From: Hirundichthys speculiger
Taxonomy: Eukaryota; Chordata; Actinopteri; Beloniformes; Exocoetidae
Length of the DNA stretch: 64,000 bases
Assembly: GCA_018398805.1 (NCBI GenBank)
Contig: JAGFBZ010002328.1
Coordinates: 157,284-221,283 of the forward strand
Direction of reading: 5' to 3'
Positions 11,051-23,567 of this stretch are shown here, piece after piece (the stretch's first letter is position 1; each line of letters starts with the position of its first letter). The position numbers were made by a program, and so were the translations under genes. Below the pieces are notes generated by a model. It was not told where the DNA came from. It saw nothing but the letters and a program-made list of their open reading frames with translations, and searched no databases.

Positions 11051-11457
11051 TGGCGGGCCTAGCTGATGCTAACCTGGGATGCTGATTAATATTGCTTTAT
11101 AATTATTGATACAACTTTGGCAAAAATCACAACAAAAATCAAGAATTCTTTGGGTAAAAAATGGCAAAATTTTGCAAAAAATGTGACTTTTCTGACCTAA
11201 AATTATGATTCGCCAATTTGTGAGTTTCTTCTAACTGCGTCTTTATGTCCTGTAATCAAGACGTTTTGTCCCTAAAATTGCAACTTCGTGACTTGATTTG
11301 CCATAAAGTCAATGTCCCCGGCTGCGGGTTCCCAGGGCTCCTCAGCTGTGGCCCCAGTTAGTTATGGGGCACCTCAAGCTTCTGTACTGGGCCCCATTTT
11401 AGAAGCTTCCCCTCTAGAATTTTATTTTTATTGTATAAGACATAAGATCTTCTTTCA

Positions 11458-12090
11458 ATCAGTGCATTTACATGTTAAGTTTAATTCCTCTTTAATTCAG
11501 AATTAAAATTAAATATGATTAAAAATTACCATGTAAACACCTAATTCTGAATGAAAATGTCAATTCTGAATTAAACTTAATTCCGAAGTTTGTGGCTGGT
11601 TTATTCTGATTTTAAATCCGAATAGAATAATTCCGCGGTCATGTATACACTCATTCCTCTTTAAATTAATTCCAGTCTTTCTGCGCATGCTAGTTCTCTT
11701 CTCCATCTATACGCGATGACGCTAATATTCCGCGCTGGGCTTGTTTTCGAAAGAAAATCATCGACATCATGATGACGTGCTGCTGCTTCAAAAATAAAAT
11801 CAAAACAAATCCAGAAAGGATGTTAATAATGTAGTCCTCCATGTTGTTGCTAATCGAGTAAGTTTGTTTTCTTCCGGTAGACGTAAATACGTAAAGATGT
11901 CCGCCCCCCCATCCAATCAGAACCCTTCCCAGCCCCCAGACCTTAAACGGAATCGGATAAAGCCGAACAAACGTGTTTTACATGTAAACCTCAATTTGAA
12001 ATTACTATTTTCATGTAAACTCGAAGGAAAATAGTTTAATTCGGAATTATTTAATTTGAAATTAAAAAACATCATGTAACCGCGGCCATT
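11458..12090. mobile_element. Foldback MITE with TTTACATG inverted ends
   Basis: The left side has cagtgcatttacatg followed by many taattc/aattctgaat words. The right side mirrors these (catgtaaac, ttcggaattat, catgtaaccgcggcc). The halves can pair over long imperfect stretches around a GC-richer centre (11650-11950). No transposase code is present. The boundaries are approximate. Confidence 0.55.
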
Positions 12091-13036
12091 GTTTTGCCAA
12101 TGATTGACAGATGGCTCTTTTATCAGTCAACATCTGTTCTTCCATTCCAGTTCTGCCGAAGTGTCTTTTGTTCTAAAAATGTCTTTATTCAGTTTTTATT
12201 CGTCTGGGACGGTTTCACCTCCAGGCCGTTTTGTTTGGTATTTTAAGTAAATGTTTCACAGGTCTTTGGCTGCATCCTGCACACTTTTCACCAGGAATCT
12301 GTATTTTCACACAAGCTGAACCGTTTTGTAATCGGCTCACCTGCCAGATGGATGACGTCTTGACATCTTCAGGTGACGTCCTGAGTCGACGCGTCAACAT
12401 CTGGTTCAGCAGGTTGTAGCGGCTAAACGAACGTTTTCTGCTGATGAGGAGAGGAGCGGCTGTGAAACCAGCCGGAGAACATTCGTGGTTTTTGCTCCAG
12501 ACGGACCAGGTGAGTTCATCACCAGAGGACGCGGCGCCGTCTCATCCGACTCTGCAGCTTCAGGCTTTGAGCCTTACCTGGTGCTAATTAGCTGAGGAGA
12601 CGTGAATCTCGGTCGGCGTCGGCGGTTCAGACGGTTCGCTGAACTCTGCTCACGCAGCTGGCGACCGATGACACATAAAACGATGACATTTCAGTCTAAC
12701 TGCAGCGTGAAAGTAAAGACGGAGCAGACGCCTCCTGCTGCAGGTGAGACGAACCGATCAGATGAACTGCAACAGGTGACCTTTTTATAATCAGAAATGA
12801 GACTAATGTGTCAAACATGTACCTGCAGGATTCAGGCGTAGATTCAGCTTCAGCACCAGTAACTTGTAGCGGATCAATCATCTGTCAATCATGCCTTCTA
12901 CCTGTCCACAGGTAAACGTGACAGCATTTCAATCAATCAATAAATAGATTTTGTGCTCTTATTTGACTGCCGTTAACTTCTGTATAAGTCGCAGAAGTTG
13001 TAAATTATTTATCATGGATTCCGTAAAGATTGATTT

Positions 13037-13114
13037 GCAGTAACGGTTGCTTCTCTGCTGATGTCTTCCCCTCTTGGCGCTGTGTTATTACACACCTGAA
13101 CGCTCCAGAGCGCC
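13037..13114 (+). repeat. Dispersed 80-bp repeat, copy 2
   Basis: Contains gctgatgtcttcccctcttgg, close to the core of the copy at 10137, then acacacctgaacgctccagag, which matches the 3' halves of the copies at 55575 and 63183. Confidence 0.7.
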
Positions 13115-13389
13115 CACGTGATCTTTGGATTCACTTTTGCTCTAATTAGACTTTAACAACCCGCCAGACCGACGTGACCCAAATCCCGGTTCTGTTGAGC
13201 CACTGACCCTGATTTTTTTTTTAAAAGGGTCCTGTTCATACTGTGATGATAAACCTGCAGCCGTCTGAACCGGGTCCGGGATCCTCCGTGATGTCACCAA
13301 CAGGTTTTCTGAGGAGAAACTTTGAATCCTGCTGCATTTTCCAGGCCGTCGTCAGCTTAGATCGTCCCAGGATGATCAGAGAACTGGAC

Positions 13390-13430
13390 CGTCTTTCCCA
13401 CCACAACAAAAAGTTGTGGTGGGAAAGACG
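13390..13430. repeat. Perfect 18-bp hairpin at the duplication edge
   Basis: CGTCTTTCCCACCACAAC (13390-13407) and GTTGTGGTGGGAAAGACG (13413-13430) are exact inverted repeats with a 5-base AAAAA loop. The right arm is the first part of the 1.3-kb duplicated block; the left arm is absent from the second copy. Confidence 0.95.
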
Positions 13431-14764
13431 CTTTGAGCTTGTTGGAGGATTTTGTGCTTTTGTGCAGCATCTCTCATCAACAGTTGTGCACAGACGTGAG
13501 CACGCTCAGTTTGAATATATATATATATTTAAGATGTCATTGTCATAAAATCCCAACATCATATTAATAATTTCTGTTACAGAATGTCAAAACCTTTTGA
13601 TAGAAAATTAGAAGTTTGTCCTAAAATCACAAATGTTTATTGAAAAAAAAGCAGTTTTTGCAGTATTGCAACTGTGTCTTAAAGCAAATTTTAATTATCA
13701 AATTTCACAGTAGAGTTTTTGTCATAAAAATAACAATTTACAAAATTGTGACTTTTGACAAGTTCCCAGCTTTTTGTTGTAAAATCAAGACTTATAAAAC
13801 TGCAACTCAAGCAAAATGGCCAAAAATTTGACTTTTCCAAAATCTCAACTTTTTGACAAAAGTCATGTTATGTTCTGTCATTGAATTGCAAGTTTGACAA
13901 TATCACTTGTCATAAAAATTCAATTTATTTATAAAAGCTCAAATTTTGGAAAAACCATGACGTTATGACATCAACTCAGTTTTGTCATAAAAATCACAAC
14001 TTTTACAAAAATTACTACTTTTGTACCAAAAACCTTCTGTTGTAAAATCAGTTTTGTTGTTGTAAAATCATTACTTTAAAATCATAAAAATACTGCATAC
14101 AATACAATAAATTTTGACCTTTTTTGTAATTTCCTGTAAAATTCAGAATTTTACAAGATTGTAAATTTTTCATTGTAAAACCGCAGCTTTTGCATTTAAT
14201 CACATTTTTCCATAAAGTCACAAATTTAGCTAAATCAGGGCTTTTTTAACTTTGAAACTTTTTTGACATTAAATTACAAATTTGTCATAAAATAGTAAAT
14301 TCTGTATAACTGCAAGTTTACATCCTTTTTTGTTTAAATTAAAAAAAAAAAAGATGGATTTGGTGCTATCACAGCTTCTAGTTTTAAAAAGCAAATGTTT
14401 TGTTATAAAATTTTAAATTTCACAAAATCATCTTTAACTTATAACAATTTCTAACATTTCTAGAAAAAAAAGCACAAAATTTACTAAATTGCAACTTCTT
14501 GACCAAAGTTCAAGTTTTTGTTTAAAAAAAACAAAACAAAAAAAAAAAAGAACTTTTTCAAAACTGCACATTTTTGTTGGAAAACCTCAACTATTGCAAA
14601 ACTGCTACTTTTGACGGTTAAACAGCTTTTTAGCCGTCGTTCTGCAGGAAGGACACCTGTTACGTCTGAGGGAAAAGAGGGAGGAGCCTCGGGGCCCACC
14701 TGGAGCCTGACTCTGCTTGCATCTGTTCACGTACAGTGTGTCCTACAGTAGACGGGTAACGTTA
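13406..14764 (+). repeat. 1.36-kb direct duplication, copy 1
   Basis: Nearly the whole segment recurs at 17755-19069 in the same orientation with few differences. One is a small indel near 13583-13600; others are indels in A/T runs. Most of it (13550-14620) is AT-rich and built from a degenerate motif like cataaaatcacaacttttg. The right edge falls inside the palindrome GGGTAACGTTACCC (14754-14767). No gene was seen. Confidence 0.95.
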
Positions 14765-14839
14765 CCCGAACTGATGAAGAGCTAGAAGCTGATGAGCTGG
14801 AGACGCTCCAGCTGCGTTGGTTCTTCACTTAAGATTTAA

Positions 14840-15282
14840 CCCTTTAGGTGCTGGAGTTTTTTCAAGAAAATATACAATTTTGATATCAAGGTTTCAAAAG
14901 GCTATAACTTGAAAGCAGTTTGAGATGAAGGTATACTGTCGATGAGAACATTGTTCAGTATGACTCAAAGTCTGTGATGGGAGTGAAATTATTAATCTAA
15001 TTTGCATATTATGACGTCGCAAGGTGGCGGCCATATTGGAAATTTTTCAATTTTGATATCAAGGTTTCAAAAGGCTCTAAGGGTGTTTTTTTTTTAAAAC
15101 TCCTTTCACGCTAAAACTTTGAATAGCGCCACCACCAAAAATGGTTCTCAGATTACAGGCGCACATGTCCGCCATCTCCTGGTGAAAAATAATAACAAGA
15201 TTTGGCTTCACATTTATAGATACAGCCTGTTTTATTCAGCAATGTTGCTTGTCGCAATATTGCGATTTTGGCGCTTAAAGGG
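14840..15282. mobile_element. piggyBac-type non-autonomous element (MITE)
   Basis: The element starts CCCTTTAGGTGC and ends GGCGCTTAAAGGG, so the ends form inverted repeats beginning CCCTTTA. It is flanked by TTAA on both sides (14836-14839 and 15283-15286), the target duplication typical of piggyBac. An internal direct repeat (ttttgatatcaaggtttcaa) occurs twice. No coding capacity was seen. Confidence 0.8.
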
Positions 15283-15289
15283 TTAATCA

Positions 15290-15392
15290 CATTACTTGTG
15301 TCTAACAATATGTGCTGGGGGTCATGATCTGGGTCTCTGAAAAAGACAAGTCATATTGTAATAGATGCTGTACAAATAAAGCTGAATTGAAC
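15290..15392 (+). mobile_element. LINE 3' tail (L2-like)
   Basis: Contains gggtcatgatctgggtctct and a tail ending gctgtacaaataaagctgaattg. A better preserved copy of the same tail is at 23195-23295. Such tails close L2-type LINEs and related SINEs in fish. Confidence 0.55.
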
Positions 15393-15572
15393 TACGCTGA
15401 ACCCTCAAACGCTTCCAGGCCAACCCTAAAACCAGTCCCAGAGGTCTCCTAGTACCGTTAACGAGCCGTAATATCTTTGAAACGAGATATGATGCTCTTT
15501 TAGGTCTTTATTCACAGTTTAGAACTCAAGACAGCACATGTATGGAGGTTGAAGGAGACTTGACTCACTGCT

Positions 15573-16365
15573 GGAGCCTGGTGGTCGGTGGGGGAACTGC
15601 AGGAGCCTGGTGGTCGGTGGGGGAACTGCAGGAGCCTGGTGGTCGGTGGGGGAATTGCTGGAGCCTGGTGGTCGGTGGGGGAATTGCTGGAGCCTGGTGG
15701 TCGGTGGGGGAACTGCAGGAGCCTGGTGGTCGGTGGGGGAACTGCTGGAGCCTGGTGGTCGGTGGGGGAATTGCTGGAGCCTGGTGGTCGGTGGGGGAAT
15801 TGCTGGAGCCTGGTGGTCGGTGGGGGAATTGCTGGAGCCTGGTGGTCGGTGGGGGAATTGCTGGAGCCTGGTGGTCGTGGGGGAATTGCTGGAGCCTGTG
15901 GTCGTGGGGGACTGCTGGGAACTGGTGCTGGAGCGGTGCTGGTCGGTGGGGGGAATTGCTGGAGCCTGGTCGGTGGGGGAACTGGGAGCCTGGTCGGTGG
16001 GGAACTGCAGGAGCCTGCTGGTCGGTGGGGGAACTGCAGGAGCCTGCGGTGGTCGGTGGGGGAACTGCAGGAGCCTGCTGGTCGGTGGGGGAACTGCAGG
16101 AGCCCGGTGGTCGGTGGGGGAACTGCAGGAGCCTGCTGGTCGGTGGGGGAACTGCAGGAGCCCGGTGGTCGGTGGGGGAACTGCTGGAGCCCGGTGGTCG
16201 GTGGGGGAACTGCAGGAGCCCGGTGGTCGGTGGGGGAACTGCAGGAGCCCGGTGCTCGGTGGGGGAACCGCAGGAGCCCGGTGCTCGGTGGGGAAACCGC
16301 AGGAGCCCGGTGCTCAGTGGGGAAACCGCAGGAGCCCGGTGCTCGGTGGGGAAACTGCAACTTTT
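15573..16365. repeat. 29-bp G-rich minisatellite (about 27 copies)
   Basis: The unit is GGAGCCTGGTGGTCGGTGGG followed by GGAACTGCA/T. The period is 29, with a disturbed middle (15870-16030) and drift from CTGGTGG to CCGGTGG or CCGGTGC toward the right. Since 29 is not a multiple of three and the unit lacks stops, three plus-strand frames and one minus-strand frame stay open for 250-360 codons; these are artefacts. The plus strand carries many G-runs. Confidence 0.97.
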
Positions 16366-16369
16366 CTTT

Positions 16370-17754
16370 GAACTGGGTTGGCTTCAAACTAGACGTGGGG
16401 ATGGTTACACAGCTAACTCAAGACAACTGGACTCAGGTGGACGTGGTCCAGCGGGCTTCCAGACCTGCTGGTTCTGGCCATTTTACAGCATGGTGGTCTG
16501 CAGTACGAGCAGACAGAGGCCTCTGTCACAGTCCAGTTCTTTCTATACATCTGCAGTCGACATTAAAGTGTTCCTTAGTCCTTTTATGATCATTTATTAT
16601 TGCTGGTTTTTACAGTTTTTAACACGTGAAGTCTAGTCCAACAGGATGAAACTGTTTCTGGAACTCTCCGGAGGATTTAGAAGCCTCAGATCTGTTTCCA
16701 AGTAGCAGCGTTTTTCCAGCTGAGTGACATGTTGATTGATCATCTCTATTGACTTATGAGGTGCCAATGTTTTACAAGCCTGAACACAAACGAGAGGTGG
16801 CTGATGAAGGTTTTTTTCTTTTTTTCCAGCAGCGGGGGGGAGTCTGTTAATGTCACGTGCGGTATGAACATCTAACTGAACGTGATCAGAGCTCTGCTGA
16901 CGTCGTCCTCAGACTTGAAACGCTGCAGCGTCTCAGTTGTGGTGAGTTCAGCGGCGTCTCTCTGCGGCGGCAGTCAAAGGCCGCCGATAGATCTGCTTCT
17001 TGCACCGTGAGCTCAAAATCCATCAGGAAACCGTGTCGCTGCAGGGACCCGACAGCGTCGGCGCTGCGATCCATTTTCTTTGGTCCCGTTAAAACTCCAG
17101 CGGTCTCGCTCTGTGTGAGCGGGAATTGATTTACTGACTTCTTGGCAGGATGGCGTTGCAGTAGCTGAAGCTCGCTGGAGAATCAGGCTTCTGCGTTTGA
17201 AGGGAAGACGGCCAGAACCAGTCACTCGGGCCTCTACAGTTTTCCTGTTCTTTATGTCAAGACTTCTAACACGACGTGTTTTTATTTTGAGGTCAAAGCC
17301 ATTTATGACATGGACATTTCCTGCATGTAGACTTTGCTTCTCTCAGGGCAGCCGGCTAGGAGTGTCTGCAAGTGTTTGTTGAGGTCCAGTTGTGTGTTTT
17401 TTTTTTTTTTTTTCCCTGAACAGTTCTTGTTCTTTAGCCGTTTTGGTCACGCAACGTTTCATTGGACGGCACTCATCACAGTGGCGTGACTGGTGGTGTT
17501 CACATCGGCTGTCTGAGGTGGAAATGATGTGGCTCGGCTTTGCGTTTCCAAATAGTAGAGGACCCAGACGTGAGCCTTGTGGGACTCCTTTTGGAGTCCA
17601 AGAATGTGTTTGAGCAGATATGTGGCATTTTTGACTTTGACAACGATGTGTTATATCTCCAAGTGTCTCGTATGTTTAATGGACCTTCAAACCAGAAGGT
17701 CCGTCGAGAACCTGAGACATTCAAAGGAAGGAACCATTGAAAACAAATCAGCAG
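16370..17754. other. Intergenic DNA, no gene seen
   Basis: Short frames only, none with splice or domain support. Confidence 0.4.
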
Positions 17755-19069
17755 TAACAAAAAGTTGTGGTGGGAAAGACGCTTTGAGCTTGTTGGAGGA
17801 TTTTGTGCTTTTGTGCAGCATCTCTCATCAACAGTTGTGCACAGACGTGAGCACGCTCAGTTTGAATATATATATATATTTATGATGTCATTGTCATAAA
17901 ATCCCAACATCATATTAATAATTTCTGTTACAGAATGTAAAAAAATTAGAAGTTTGTCCTAAAATCACAAATGTTTATTGAAAAAAAAGCAGTTTTTGCA
18001 GTATTGCAACTGTGTCTTAAAGCAAATTTTAATTATCAAATTTCACAGTAGAGTTTTTGTCATAAAAATAACAATTTACAAAATTGTGACTTTTGACAAG
18101 TTCCCAGCTTTTTGTTGTAAAATCAAGACTTATAAAACTGCAACTCAAGCAAAATGGCCAAAAATTTGACTTTTCCAAAATCTCAACTTTTTGACAAAAG
18201 TCATGTTATGTTCTGTCATAGAATTGCAAGTTTGACAATATCACTTGTCATAAAAATTCAATTTATTTATAAAAGTTAAAATTTTGGAAAAACCATGACG
18301 TTATGACATCAACTCACAGTTTTGTCATAAAAATCACAACTTTTACAAAAATTACTACTTTTGTACCAAAAACCTTCTGTTGTAAAATCAGTTTTGTTGT
18401 TGTAAAATCATTACTTTAAAATCATAAAAATACTGCATACAATACAATAAATTTTGACCTTTTTTGTAATTTCCTGTAAAATTCAGAATTTTACAAGATT
18501 GTAAATTTTTCATTGTAAAACCGCAGCTTTTGCATTTAATCACATTTTTCCATAAAGTCACAAATTTAGCTAAATCAGGGCTTTTTAACTTTGAAACTTT
18601 TTTGACATTAAATTACAACTTTGTCATAAAATAGTAAATTCTGTATAACTGCAAGTTTACATCCTTTTTTGTTTAAATTTAAAAAAAAAAGATGGATTTG
18701 GTGCTATCACAGCTTCTAGTTTTAAAAAGCAAATGTTTTGTTATAAAATTTTAAATTTCACAAAATCATCTTTAACATTTCTAGAAAAATTTACTAAATT
18801 GCAACTTCTTGACCAAAGTTTAAGTTTTTGTTTAAAAAAAAAAAAAAAAAAAAAGAACTTTTTCAAAACTGCACATTTTTGTTGGAAAACCTCAACTATT
18901 GCAAAACTGCTACTTTTGACGGTTAAACAGCTTTTTAGCCGTCGTTCTACAGGAAGGACACCTGTTACGTCTGAGGGAAAAGGGGGAGGAGCCTCGGGGC
19001 CCACCTGGAGCCTGACTCTGCTTGCATCTGTTCACGTACAGTGTGTCCTACAGTAGACGGGTAACGTTA
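17755..19069 (+). repeat. 1.3-kb direct duplication, copy 2
   Basis: Same orientation as 13406-14764, about 4.35 kb downstream. Both copies begin at aacaaaaagttgtggtggg and end at gacgggtaacgtta. This copy has shorter poly-A and small deletions and lacks the left hairpin arm. High identity suggests a recent event. Confidence 0.95.
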
Positions 19070-20185
19070 TCAGGTGTAACATCTCACCTGTGTGTTGTTT
19101 AAAACCGAGCATTTGGCTGAGGAGAGCGACGGTGAGGCGGCATCACAAACCCGGAGCTTTGACGGGCTCGAGGGAGCAGCTGCGCCACCGTTTCCCCGAG
19201 AACGAGCGCCGAGAGCCGCAGCGAACTGGAGATGCTCCTAATTAGCGCTGGCTGCGACGTCTTTCGTCTCCACGCTCTCTGATACCACGGCAACGTGAGG
19301 CCACATGACTGACAGCTTATGCTCAGGAGGTTGGCTGAGAGACGGCGAGCGTGAAACACGCCGCCTGCAAACATGTCAAGATTGTTCTGGGGAAGCGAAG
19401 AGTCAGACGAGGCAGCAGTAAATGAAGAAGAGCTCTGGGCAGTTGGGAAACAGAAATACTTTAAAAAATCTGTCTGAACGGTGGAGCTGAAGTCTGCAGC
19501 AAGAAAAGAAACGGCAGTAGAGGAGATGATGGCTGATCTCAGAACTGGAGACGACACTCGTGGACTGATTTCACCGAACAGGCCGCATGAAAACAACCGG
19601 CCAGATGAAAGTTCTCTCTGGTTGACACCATCGTGGAAGGAGGTGACTCCACCCAATGCTGATTAATACAAAAACTGTCAGCTGTTTCAGTGTACCACAT
19701 GGCTAGCCTATGACGCTAACTAACGTTTAGCAGATGTTGCTACTGAAACATCTCCTGGAGCTCCAGCTGAGTTCCGGGTATTTCTCGCAGTTTGTTCAAA
19801 TACTGCATACTACATACTACTACATAGTCGGCGATTTCGCAAACAGCCCTAGTCTACCTTACATACTGTATCCCACAATGCAATGGGCCAACTGGGCAGA
19901 AGCCGGTCACAGGCCCAGGTCTCTTGTTCCAAAACCAGAAACCACCTGGGAATGCCGCAGCTCCGTCGCTCTTACGGTGTGGTGACGGTAAACGTGGGGG
20001 TGGGATCAAAGAAATGAGTCCTGGAGTCTGATTGGCTGGTCTCTCTCAGACCCAGCACCAATCAGTGCCTCTTCAGTTCACGGGCTTTGGGAGGGCTGCA
20101 GCACAGCAGAGAGGGAGCAGCCTGAGAGTTGCGTTCATTCATTTTTAAGCAAAATTTTCTATTTTTTTTTTTTTTTTTTTTTTTG
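19070..20185. other. Intergenic DNA, no supported gene
   Basis: A minus-strand frame of 185 codons (19099-19656) is open, but its composition is Ser/Arg-rich and no domain is recognisable. A poly-T run lies at 20162-20184, directly before a hAT-type element. Confidence 0.4.
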
Positions 20186-20193
20186 CTCTCTGT

Positions 20194-21300
20194 TAGGGGT
20201 GCACGATAACTATCGGGCCGATAACAGGAAATTATGACGTCATCCCGATAGGTCCGATATCACGACAAATAGCCCCGAGAAAATATATATTTTTGTCAAC
20301 ACAGCAGTGCCTCGCTCCCTCTGAGCCTTGAATGACCAGCAGTGAATGTTATGTTCAAGTAACGTCGGCATAATCAGAAAAACGATTACTCAATTAGGAA
20401 AATCAAGAATACCCCCTCATGCCAGAAAACAACTCGTTAACTCGGTCATTATTTTAGTAGTTGCTGACTTGAATTGATATTCACAGTATTTCCCCTCATG
20501 TTACACATAAAAAAAGAAAAAATAGAAAAGGCTGAAAGAACGACTAGCAAACGAGGAAACGACGGAATTTACGTTACACCTTGAATGCAGCATGCATTGT
20601 ACTGATCACAACAAACATGGCGGCGTGGAACTTGGTTAAAGTTTCAGAAGAAGATAGTTTGGTGGTTATTTGTGACGAATCCTCCGAGTGAATTCTACGA
20701 TGAGGGAAGCACAAGCTTTAATACGTAAAACCTGATCAGCCACCTACAACATAACAATCACTTCCATGGAGTTTTGAAATCACGCTAACGTGAGCTAACG
20801 CTAACGTGCGCTAACGCTAACGTGCGCGAGCCAGCAGCAGTCTCTCCTCTCCCTCATTCCTCTCATCTAAAGCTTCCATGAGATTAAAAATAAAAACTAC
20901 TGAACCTCATTTACTTTAATTAAAGGTATTAATTTAAATGGAACCACAAGCCAAAATCCTTTAAATGTTAATCTTTTTCAGTTAGTAATTCTGATGCATG
21001 TATTTCCATCAGTTCAAGGAGCCTTTATTTTTTATATCAGTCAGTAATGAACCTTATTTAAGTTAATGTGAGATATCAAATAGGTTTGTTTGATAGCTTT
21101 AAGAAAATGTTTGAGAGGCTTCTGATAGTTTTTCAATGGAAAAAATAAATATCTGTTCATTTAAAAAAGTCAAAACTATTTTTGATTTTGTTCATAGTAT
21201 TGATGTAATGATCTTAGGTATATGTGTGTATCGGCCATTAGGAGCTGAAAGTTAACGGTTATCGGTATCGGTTTTAAAAAACAGTTATAGTGCATCCCTA
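20194..21300 (+). mobile_element. hAT-type non-autonomous element, family 1 copy 1, with BED relic
   Basis: The ends are TAGGGGTGCACGATAACT and (inverted) TAGGGATGCACTATAACTG. The 8-bp flanks ctctctgt and ctctcagt match at 7 of 8, as expected for hAT. At 20617-20790 broken coding sequence is visible: MAAWNLVKVSEEDSLVVICD, then in another frame GSTSFNT*NLISHLQHN. That is the layout of a BED zinc finger from a hAT transposase. No RNase-H-like core is present. An inverted copy lies at 42245-43298. Confidence 0.85.
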
Positions 21301-22220
21301 CTCTCAGTAACTGCCATCATGTTCCGCTTTAAAGCATCAATGAGAAGATGTAACTTTAGACGCATCAAACCCCAAATGATGAAAGACAAAACTGAAATCT
21401 CTCTGCATCATGTGTGTCATGGCTACGCTCCCTCTGCTCATCTTCGCTCATTTTAATTTCTCCTGGTCTGATAAAAACAAAGCAGCCCCACAAACACTCA
21501 GGCCATTAAGAACGAAGCATTTTGTTCAAAACCTCCTCTTTGATGTGAAATGGATCCATCTCTTTATGCATGCGCTGCTCTTTCATGTGTCGCTTTAACG
21601 CGGGTACTTTGACGCTGAGCTGCGCCGACACATAAAAGGGCCTGAATTTGAATTAAAACGCACTCAGGAATCGGGGACATGAAACGGCCACGTGCCTTTT
21701 GATCCACCAGCAGGTGTTCCTCCTGTACTGGCCCGGTTCTCTCCGTCCCGGACCGACCTGGTCTCAGGGAGGGATGCTGGTGTCTGGACCGCTGATGGGC
21801 AGCCAGTTGGCTCCTTTTAGTTTCAGCTCATTTCTCTAGTTTTTTTATTTATATATTTAGATGCCGCTGAACCGCCACTCTGAGAACAAACTGCATCTGC
21901 TGAGCATCTGTGATGCGTCGCCTCCATTTACGGTTTCAAACGTCCGCGTCATCCTCGTGAGATCAGGTGCGAAAGCTTCTTCCGTCGCCTGGAGGTGGTT
22001 CACGTCGGCGACGTCTGGCACGGTGCAAGCTGTTATCGGCTGTAGAGCCCGACTACAGTCTTAAACGCAGGCGCAGCCGAGCGGCAGAACCATGCGGCGC
22101 CAGCTGCTGCTAGCTGTGAAGTCAGCTGACGGTCCGTGCGTGACGGACAGTTTCCATCGTAAATGAGAGCTGACGAGTCTCTCGATGTGAGCTGCAGGGA
22201 AACATCTGCACCCTTAAAAC

Positions 22221-22922
22221 TAGGGATGCGCGCGATTAGTCGTCTAAACGATTAAACGTCCGCTCACTTACTAGTCGGCACCAGAAATATTAGTCGTTTA
22301 AACCAATTTGTGTTTTATTCATGTACAAGGCCGCTTAACTGTCATACAGCCTCCCGCCACTAGTCGGAGCTACAGAGCCGTCAGACAGCAGTCCTCCTCT
22401 CCACGGCAATGCTCGAGTAGACTGGAGTTTTAAAACGCACGGTGGGAAGATGGTCTCGCTAAACCAGCGCGGTTTGGCGGTACTTTAATCTAGAAAATGA
22501 AAACAAGGTAGTATGTAGACTGTGTCAGAAACAACTGGCATACAATCACTCGACTGGAGCAATGCGCAACCACATTCAACTCAAGCATTTGGATGTTAAT
22601 CTGCACGAGACGACGGCTGCTGATGCTAGCGGTGCTGATGCTAGCGGTGCTGATGCTAGTGGTGCTAGCCACATTCAGGCCGATTTGACATTGTTTACCG
22701 GAGACGTGTTCTCCCGTCTGGTCTGAGAGGATAACGCAGCTCATCACGATTACACACAATATTTTTTGAGACAATGTTTCAAGTTCTGTTTCGATGTTTC
22801 AAAAAATTGTGCTAAAATTTCTCTGTTTTCTGAGTGTTTTCCTTTTTTTAAGACTAGTCGACTAGTCTTAATTAAAATTTTCGTTTAGTCGACAGGGAAA
22901 TTAGTCGCCAGGAACATCCCTA
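22221..22922 (+). mobile_element. hAT-type element, family 2, carrying a BED finger
   Basis: The ends are TAGGGATGCGCGCGATTAGT and (inverted) TAGGGATGTTCCTGGCGACT. The flanks cttaaaac and cttataac match at 7 of 8. A single plus-strand frame at about 22463-22726 encodes VWRYFNLENENKVVCRLC and then TGAMRNHIQLKH, which is a BED zinc finger (C-x2-C and H-x4-H). A short GADAS tandem repeat follows. The rest of the transposase is missing. Confidence 0.85.
22463..22726 (+). pseudogene. BED zinc-finger remnant of hAT transposase
   Basis: The frame is open for 88 codons. The BED hallmark VWRYF precedes CRLC and the paired His of HIQLKH, so all four zinc ligands appear intact. After the finger come three copies of a Gly-Ala-Asp-Ala-Ser repeat and a stop. 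It lies inside the 702-bp hAT element and lacks the catalytic core, so it cannot move the element alone. It may be an exon left by internal deletion. Confidence 0.75.
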
Positions 22923-23194
22923 CTTATAACCCGCCGGAAGCACTAGCAACCCAGACGACGATCAGACCCGGTGGACAGATGTTACAGATGTGACCCTCAT
23001 CACTGGAAACTAGGGCTGTAGCGATACAGTAATCTCGCGATACGATACGCGATACTCGGCTCACGATACGATATATATCGATATTCATCTTAAGATACAT
23101 TTACATCATTTTCTGAAAGATTTTAATGGGACAAAGTGATTTTGGTGACATCTTGTGAGTGTTCCAATGACTTTGTTTGAATTTAGTTAATGAT

Positions 23195-23295
23195 ATTTGC
23201 TCGGGGGTCATGCTCTGGGTCTCTGTAAAGCGCCTAGAGACAATTGTCATTGTAACAGACGCTATATAAATAAAATTGAATTGAATTGAATTAAT
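23195..23295 (+). mobile_element. L2-like LINE/SINE 3' tail
   Basis: Reads gggtcatgctctgggtctct, then gtaaagcgcctagagacaat, and ends in tandem aattg units after ctatataaataaa. This is the usual fish L2 3' end. It is nested in the family 3 hAT element. Confidence 0.7.
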
Positions 23296-23393
23296 TGAAC
23301 TGAAAGGTAGGTGACCGCAGACAGTGCTGCAGAGAGGAGAGAAAGGAGGCCTCTGATTGGTCAATTCTACATCCACGTAGAAAAGAACCCGTT

Positions 23394-23567
23394 ATCAAAG
23401 AAATAAGGAAGTACCCACATCTGTACGACTCTGGTTCTCCACACTACAAAGACAGCACATATTCTAGTAATTCATGGAGGGAGATAGAGATGAATGTGGG
23501 TCTGGATACGGCCGAGACGGTGAGGAAGTGGAAAAACGCAAGAGATACGTTTAGTAAGTTTAGCTAG
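23394..23567 (+). pseudogene. MADF-like domain fragment
   Basis: The frame encodes IKEIRKYPHLYDSGSPHYKD, then SWREIEMNVGLDTAETVRKW, ending near RDTFSKF and a stop. The spacing of KYPHLYD, W-x-x-I and KWKNARD matches MADF (Adf-1-type Myb) DNA-binding domains. Such domains occur in transposon accessory proteins, mainly of Harbinger type. It is one exon-sized piece without a start codon, inside a hAT element. Confidence 0.65.

Noticed and set aside
15542..16636. Open frames of 250-364 codons on the plus strand and 291 on the minus strand
   Set aside because: They translate a 29-bp satellite in all phases; the protein is low-complexity and frame-independent.
19099..19656. 185-codon minus-strand frame
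   Set aside because: No domain, no splice signals, and a Ser/Arg composition expected of chance GC-rich DNA.
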